From Oscillospiraceae bacterium (GTDB lineage Bacteria; Bacillota; Clostridia; Oscillospirales; Ruminococcaceae): DNA of 34,033 bases. The notes under the pieces are model-generated. The model made no database searches. It was not told the DNA's origin and saw only the letters and a program-made list of their open reading frames with translations. Every line of letters begins with the position of its first letter. The first letter of the stretch is position 1. Positions 24,639 through 32,100 of this stretch are shown here, piece by piece. The stretch covers positions 1-34,033 of the forward strand of contig JAFTQJ010000025.1 in the NCBI GenBank assembly GCA_017462785.1. Direction: 5' to 3'. The position numbers and the translations under genes were made by a program.

Positions 24639-25985
24639 TTGAATATACCGGAAAATATCGGAAATATGCTGAAAATGCTCGCTGATGCGGGCTTTTCTGC
24701 GTATCTTGTCGGCGGCTGTGTGCGTGATGCGTTCATGGGCACACAGCCGCATGATTTTGACATTGCCACGAATGCCCTGCCGGAGCAGATCATGGCGGTA
24801 TTCGGGGAAAAAAACTGCACCGCCTATGGACGGGCATTCGGCACGGTCGGCGTGAAGCACGGCGGCGGCTTTGCGGAGATCACGACCTACCGCAGGGAGA
24901 GCGACTACACCGACTGCCGCCATCCGGCAAAGGTGGAGTTTGCGGACACGATACTCGAAGACCTTGCAAGGCGTGATTTTACCTGTAATGCAATGGCTTT
25001 TTCGCTGGAAACGGGCATTTATGACCCGTTTGGCGGCAGGGCGGACATCGAAGCCGGCGTGCTTCGATGCGTGGGGACTGCGGAGGCACGTTTTCATGAG
25101 GATGCCCTGCGGATCCTGCGTGGGCTGCGGTTCTGTGCGAGATTTGGCTTCGTTCCGGATAAAATGACGGATGCCGCTATGAGGGCAGGTGCATTCCGGC
25201 TGGAGATGATCTCGGCGGAGCGTGTGCTGACGGAACTGATGGGTCTGCTCATGGGGGAGCATGTCACGAAGGTGCTTTTGGAATATCCCCGTGTGCTGGC
25301 GGTGCGGATACCGGAAATACTCCCATGTATCGCCTTTTGTCAGCATACACGGCACCACGCATACACGGTCTGGGAGCATACTGCAAGGGCGGTGGGCGTT
25401 GCACAGAAGCATCCGGCGGTGCGGCTGGCGATGCTGATGCATGACCTTGGAAAGCCGCAGACCTTCACGAGGGATGCAAGGGGCGGACATTTCAAGGGGC
25501 ATGCCGAGAAAAGTGCCGATCTTGCGGATCAAATCCTCCGGCGGCTGCGGTGTGAGAACCATCTGCGGGAGCTTGTGGTGAAGCTCATCCGCCTGCATCG
25601 GGGGATTCCGAGGAAGCTTGCGGACGTGCAGCGGCTGCTGGGTGAGCTGGAATATGACGAATTCTCGCTCCTGCTCGGGGTGCTCAGGGCGGACAATCTC
25701 TCGAAGCTGCCCGAGGGCGAGGATGCACGGGCGGCGGCGAAAATTGCGGCGGCACAGGAGTTTGCACGCAGGTGCAGGGAGGAGCAGCTCTGCTGTCGGG
25801 TGCGTGATCTGGCGGTCAGGGGCGGCGATCTGGCGGCACTTGGTCTGCAGGGTGAAGAGATCGGTCTGGCACTGCATTTTCTGCTCGATGCGGTCATTTC
25901 TGGGCAGTGCAGGAACGAAAAAAATTACTCTCTGGAATATCTTAGGAAAAATTTAAAAAATTTGGGCATTGCTCAGGAAAAATAA
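24639..25985 (+). CDS. cca: CCA tRNA nucleotidyltransferase with HD domain
   Basis: Class II tRNA nucleotidyltransferase family enzyme that adds or repairs the 3'-CCA end of tRNAs. In the 448-aa product GGCVRD is at residues 25-30, the catalytic DFD at 39-41, RRDFTCNAMA at 111-120 and HEDALRILRGLRF at 153-165. An HD phosphohydrolase domain follows, with HDLGKP at 268-273. The start is a TTG, backed by GAGGTG 5 bases upstream; the next in-frame ATG would lose N-terminal helix 1. Poly(A) polymerases share this head, but the motif set and HD domain favour a CCA-adding enzyme. Confidence 0.9.
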   Translation: MNIPENIGNMLKMLADAGFSAYLVGGCVRDAFMGTQPHDFDIATNALPEQIMAVFGEKNCTAYGRAFGTVGVKHGGGFAEITTYRRESDYTDCRHPAKVEFADTILEDLARRDFTCNAMAFSLETGIYDPFGGRADIEAGVLRCVGTAEARFHEDALRILRGLRFCARFGFVPDKMTDAAMRAGAFRLEMISAERVLTELMGLLMGEHVTKVLLEYPRVLAVRIPEILPCIAFCQHTRHHAYTVWEHTARAVGVAQKHPAVRLAMLMHDLGKPQTFTRDARGGHFKGHAEKSADLADQILRRLRCENHLRELVVKLIRLHRGIPRKLADVQRLLGELEYDEFSLLLGVLRADNLSKLPEGEDARAAAKIAAAQEFARRCREEQLCCRVRDLAVRGGDLAALGLQGEEIGLALHFLLDAVISGQCRNEKNYSLEYLRKNLKNLGIAQEK

Positions 25986-26062
25986 CATAAACCAGACATA
26001 TTTGTTGTGCAAGATGAACAAAAAATATCCATTTTTTTCTGCTTCCAAAAGGCAGAAAATGC

Positions 26063-26091
26063 TTGATTTTCGGTTTTGGGTATGGTATAAT
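26063..26091 (+). promoter_or_regulatory. Promoter of the giant adhesin gene
   Basis: TTGATT (26063-26068), 17 bases, TATAAT (26086-26091) with TG one base before the -10 (extended -10). An AGAAAGGA ribosome binding site lies at 26134-26141, 8 bases before the ATG. The rest of 25986-26149 is AT-rich and shows no other clear signal. Confidence 0.85.
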
Positions 26092-26149
26092 TAATTTGTG
26101 TATTACAGAATAACTATGGGACAATTATGTTTTAGAAAGGATGAAAGGT

Positions 26150-29100
26150 ATGAAAAAGAAGAAATTAAGCAGACGAATACTGAGCAGTATGACTGCGGCG
26201 TTTCTGGCGGTGACGAGCCTTGCTTCGACGATGCCGGATGTATCATTAATGACAAGTGCGGCTGAGGAAATCAAGAATATTCCTGGAACAGTTACCACCA
26301 CTGATGTGACATTGTTGCTTGGTTCTAAACCGCCTGCTGTGTTTGCGGGTGTAGATACTGTTGTAGATGCGATTACTGTTGCAGAGAACGAGTACGCATT
26401 AGGTATTGCATCGCAGTTCTCCGTGTTTATCGAAAATGATTTTATGCCAGAGGCGTGTGACTCGGAGGGGCGTGTTGCTGTTGGCGGTTCAGTGCTTCCT
26501 CAAATGGGGACCGTATACGAAATTGGTAACGGTGATTTTAACACACAGCGAGGTTTGGATTATCTTACGGATAATTTGGATTATGCACATCTTATCGTAA
26601 ATGGTGAAAAGGTAAATAATCTTTGTGCATCGAGTGATAAAGACTATTACGATGAAATTGCAGATTCTTATATAAAGGTTTATCCGAAAAGATTTGTTGT
26701 TGGAACGAATACTGAAGTGACGAAAATCAGAAAAAACAATGCCACATCTGAAGATGATCTTTCTACTATTTTCCGTAGTGATGATGTGCTTGACGTAAAA
26801 GCTCAATTTAATGAGCTTAGAACCAGAAGCAAGGAACTGTCAGAAAAAGAAAATACAAACGATGATGACCAGAACGATGTGGTATGGGATACAACATTTA
26901 ACTACAATAATGGTAAGGTCACCTTTGATACAGGTTTACCTAGCGATGCTGTTCAAGATGTTGTAGTTTTCAATTGTACTGCTGAAGAATGGGAAAATAT
27001 CAATGATTGTATGCATTTTGAATTTTTGAACATTCCGAAACTTGAAGAACCGAGAGCAGAAATTGATGCAAATGGAAACGAAGTAGTTTGGGAATATGCG
27101 TATATTGTTATTAATATTGGTAACAAAGATGGTTCTTCTACTACAACAAGCTTGGATGTAGCCTCCAAAACAACTATTACTACTATTAATGGAATAAATA
27201 TTTCAAAAGATACTACAGTAGGCGTTGATGGCGGAAAAGGCGATAACCATTATGGCGTATCCAGCTTGCTTTATAATATTTGTGATCAAAATATTACGAA
27301 CGTTGGATTAGATGGAAGTTTTCAGGGTACTATTTTTGCTCCCTTTGCTGATTTTAAGGGTATTAATTATGGTCACCTTTCTGGTGCGTTGATTGCAAAG
27401 AAGTTTGAAGGTACGACTGAGTTGGGCTACCGCCCCTACACCGGTCCCTACTCCCTCCTCGGCACTGATTCCGGCTACACAATCCCGCTGGATAAGCTGA
27501 CCGGTAATGCACAGCTGGCTGATGCGGTGATGGAGCTGGTTGAGGTAACACCCGATGGTGAAAAGACGATCAGTACAGTGAAAACTGCTGATGGTACTGA
27601 ATTCATGCCGCTGCCTTCCCTGCTGGATTATTCCGGTGATGGTGAGAATACTGTGGGCACGGCAGTAGAAAAAGAGTATGTGCTCCGTGAAATAAGTGCA
27701 CCGGAGGGCTATGTGCTCGATCGGACACAGGTCTATACTGTGAAGCTTTCTGAAACTGTTGATGCACAGGAAACATTCGGTGAAGCAGTTCTCCCGACTA
27801 AGGTGACTGTGAATATCACTGTTACCGGCGAAGGTGGTTTCAGCTATACTTCTTCCTTTACGGTAGAGGATACTTATACTGAAATAGCTGTACCGGAAAA
27901 TTCTGATGCAACCGATGCTTCCGATGCGACAGAAAATTCTGATGCAACCAATGCTTCCGATGCGACAGAAAATTCTGATGCAACCAATGCTTCCGATGCG
28001 ACAGAAAATTCTGATGCAACCGATGCTTCTGATGCCAATACACCGGCAGCACAGGCTGAAGCAGATGGTTATGAGCAGACACAGAGAGTGATTACACCTT
28101 TGCCAGTTACCGGACTTCCGCCCCATCTGCAGAGTAATACTGCGTTCACAATGGGATATACTGATGGAGATGTAACTTCTCTGACTGCAGGAAATCAAGT
28201 CGTTGCAATCGATGATTTTGGACAGAGTCAGGTATTTACAGTTGGCACAGGACCGAATGCGAAGAATTATTACTATGATGCAGACAGCATGATGGTGACA
28301 CTTGTTCCGGCGAATGTTCCGACCTTCAGCAATGAAGCAGGTTTCATCTTTGAAAAGACTGATAATGCTGAAACGCCTGTCAGAATCAAGGGTGCGGACA
28401 TTGTGATGTACAATGATACAGTTGAGCAGACATGGCATGAAGAAGACGGCAGCAATACTTATGAATACACTGTTGGTGACAAGGCAAGCGGATTTGACTG
28501 GACAACTTCTGACAGTGCAATTACAGTGGATATTGATGATGTCAGCTATGACGGTACAGAGAATCTAACAGATGTTGGCGTACGGCACACCTATGTGAAT
28601 GTATACCGTATTCATGAAAAGGCTGCACCGATCGGTTACAAGACAGCGGATGATATTATTGTTGTCAAATTCGGCGATGTGATCTATTACAAGTCCGTTG
28701 CTGTCGGCGAAGCACCGGATTCTTTCCCGGTTGCAGCACAGTATCATGCTGCACAGTACCCGTGGGAACAGAGTGGTTATCAGCTGGAAGCAAACTCAGA
28801 TGATGAAAATACGACAAATGGCTGGAGCAAATTCAATCTGACGGATGAAACATCCGGCAGAGTGATTTCCATGCAGGATGAAAAGATCCAGGGTGCTGAA
28901 ATCCTTGTTCAGAAGATCAATGAGCAAACTGGGGCTCTGGTTGCAGGTGCAACACTGTCCCTGTATGCAGAGGACGACACATTGATCCAGACATTCACCT
29001 CCGGCACAACAGCGTCTGCACTGACTGCAACTGTTGAAGAGGACGGCAAGGTTTATGCGGCCAACGGCTACCTGATGCCGGGTAACTACTACCTGACAGA

Positions 29101-32100
29101 GGATGATCCACCTGAGGGCTATGTGGGTGTTGGTTCGGAAACAAAGATGTATTTCCATGTCAAGGATGATTTCTCCGTTGTGGAGGGTCTGCCGAAGTAT
29201 GTTTCTACCAATAACATTGCTGCATCCACAAGCGGCAGTAAAGATCTCGAAACATTCTATGGTGCGGAATATGCAAATCAGAATATTTCGAAGATTGAAG
29301 TGATTGTATCACAGGCAAATAACGCAGGTATGCAGTTTAAGCCGGTTGGTGATAATGCAGTCGGCGGAAACTATAATCTTACAGTTGGTACAAATACCTT
29401 TGAACCTACTGATTTGTCATTCGGCGAAAATGGACGCATGAAAATCACATATTGGAATGTGACCATTGACGAGATCCGTTATTACAGTGGAGCTGGTTCA
29501 GTTGTAACTTATAATGTAGGTTATGAACTTAATTATGCGGACGGTACAACTTCTGGTCCGCTGAGCTTCACTGCAGGTGAGGACCAGTGGAGTGCATTCC
29601 AAAAAGATAGTTTTGATGCACAGGGAATCAATACAGCGAATGTAGTATCTGTGACTTTCACACTGGATGAAGGCGTGACAGCGGATCATTTTGAAGTAGT
29701 AGCAGATCAGTGGGATGACTCCAATAAGATCGTTTCTACAGATGTTGCAAATTCTGTAACACTGACACTCCCGAACGTATCTACAGCCATCATGCAGATT
29801 GGTGTGAACGGCGTAACAGGCGGCGAACAGGATACGGAGGAAGAAGATACCCCCGCAGAAGATGACACACCGCTGGAGATCCTCCTCGATGAGACCGATG
29901 AGACCGATGCGGTGACACTCTCTGTTCCGAACAGCCCGAAGGAAGTAGAAGAGGAAAAGCTGAGCATCTCCAAGACCGATATGGTAACCAGCAAGCTGCT
30001 GGTTGGTGCAAAGCTGACACTGAAGAGAATTGCAGAACTGGATGCACAAACTGACGGGTATGTAATGCTCGAAACACCTGTGACCGATGACGGCGATGAG
30101 GATACCGCTGTTAATACATGGGATTGGACAACAGAACAGCTTTATCAGACTGATGAACTGGGTAATTTTGTGCTGGATGATCAGGGCGAGAAGATCCCGG
30201 TTGTGGATGCAGAGGGCAATCCTGTTGGCAAGGTGCATGAAATTGCAATGCCGGCGGATGGTATCTATGAACTGACGGAAGTTGCTGCTCCGATGGGTTA
30301 TCAGACGGCTGAAACCGTTTACTTTGAAATCAAGGACGGCAAGGTCACAAACAATCTCGTAAAGATCGTGACAACAGAAAATTCTGACGGCTCTGTAACA
30401 ACCTCCGTTGTTGTGGAGGAAACAGAAACGGAAGCAGGCAATGCAGTTGTAATGGAAGATGCACCGTTTGTAGAAATCTCTAAGGTGGAAATCGTAGATG
30501 GTGCGTCCACTGAGATCGCAGGTGCACAGATCACATTCAATAAGCTCGTTGTGGATGTGACCTATGCAGAAGAGGATACAGAACAGACAAATCCGATCTA
30601 TTCTGTTGTTTATGCACAGGAATCGGAAGAAGATGAAGCAGAACTGCTTTCTGAACCGATCGACAGCTGGACATCCGAAGCGAACAAGACACATGTCATT
30701 GATCAGACACTGAAAGACGGCTTCTATCAGCTGCATGAAGTGGCAGCACCGGACGGCTATCAGGTAACAACGGACATCTTTGTGAAGATTGAAGATGGTC
30801 TGGTGACTGGCAGATATGAGATTGACAAAAATGATGTACTGACACTCGTAAATGAGAAAATGACACAGAAGCTGAATCTGACGGATGAAAAGTCCATCAT
30901 CAACATCAGCAAGAAGGCAGTTGGCGGTGAAGATGAGCTTCCCGGTGCAGTACTGACACTGACACTGACAGAAGCAACCAAGTCCGAGATGGATGCGGAA
31001 GATTTCACAGGTCTGACAAATGTACTGGTGGGGGGCGTGGCTCCGTCCACACGGGATAAGACCGTGATCATATGGACTTCCACAAATAATCCTGCAGTGC
31101 TGACAGGTCTGCCGGATGGTAAGTATACACTGGAAGAAACAGGCGACACATTCGAGGCTGAAGACGGCACAGTATATGAGGTTCTGACAAGTACATTTGA
31201 ATTCACCATCAAGGATGGTGTAATTACAGAACCTGGCAAGGTTGTTGAAGACGAAACTAATGGTTCTTATGAAGCAACCAGCGATAATGTGATCGTGGTA
31301 AGCGACGCTGCAAGAGAAGCTGCAGATGTGGTGATTTCCAAGAAAAAGCTTCTGGGCGAAGAATATGTGAATATTCCGGATGCAGTACTGACAATTACTG
31401 CAATGAAGGAAGTTGCTGGGGAAGACGGCAGCGTTTCCTATGTTACCGATGAAGATGCAGATATCACCACTGGTATATCCGCAACAAGGGCAGCAGACAG
31501 CACAGTGTATATACTTGATATGGATGAGAACGTTAAATATAGATTCTCCTACACATCCAGCGACAGCGATATCGTACTGAAGGGTCTGACTCCGGGTGTT
31601 TACCAGATGGTAGAAAACACTGCTCCGGCAGGTTATGCAAAGGTATCCGTATTCTACTTTGTTGTGGATGCAACCGGCAAGGCAGATATACTGGATGCAG
31701 GCGATAATGATGGTACAGTTACTGCTGAAAACGGCGTACTGACACTGATTGACAAGGTTCTGACAGCAACCATCAGCAAGAAGGACATCACCAGTGACGA
31801 GGAAATTGAGGGTGCAACCCTGAAGGTTAGAGCAAAGGACGGACAGAACCTCAATGGAGTGACTTCTGAGAATAACACTCTGACATATTATGATGCAGAG
31901 GGTAAAGAAGTTACAGAAATCACAGACGATACAGTGATTGCTGCAATCAGTTTTGTTTCTAAGGCGGAGGATACCAAGCTGAGCATGCTGCCGATTGGCG
32001 AGTATGAGCTGACAGAAACACAGGCACCGGATGGTTATGCGATTTCTGAGGAAACAGTCGTATTTGAGATTGATGCATATGGCAAGGTAACCGGCATGAC

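Noticed and set aside
26025-26062. TTCTGC/GCAGAA stem after cca as a terminator
   Set aside because: Six-base stem with a long loop and no proper T-run following; not convincing in either direction.
27896-28039. CRISPR array considered because of 36-bp units
   Set aside because: The units are contiguous with no spacers and are in frame within a protein.
27308-28438. Minus-strand open frame with periodic sequence (HRKHWLHQNFLS repeats)
   Set aside because: The periodicity is simply the complement of the 36-bp adhesin repeat.
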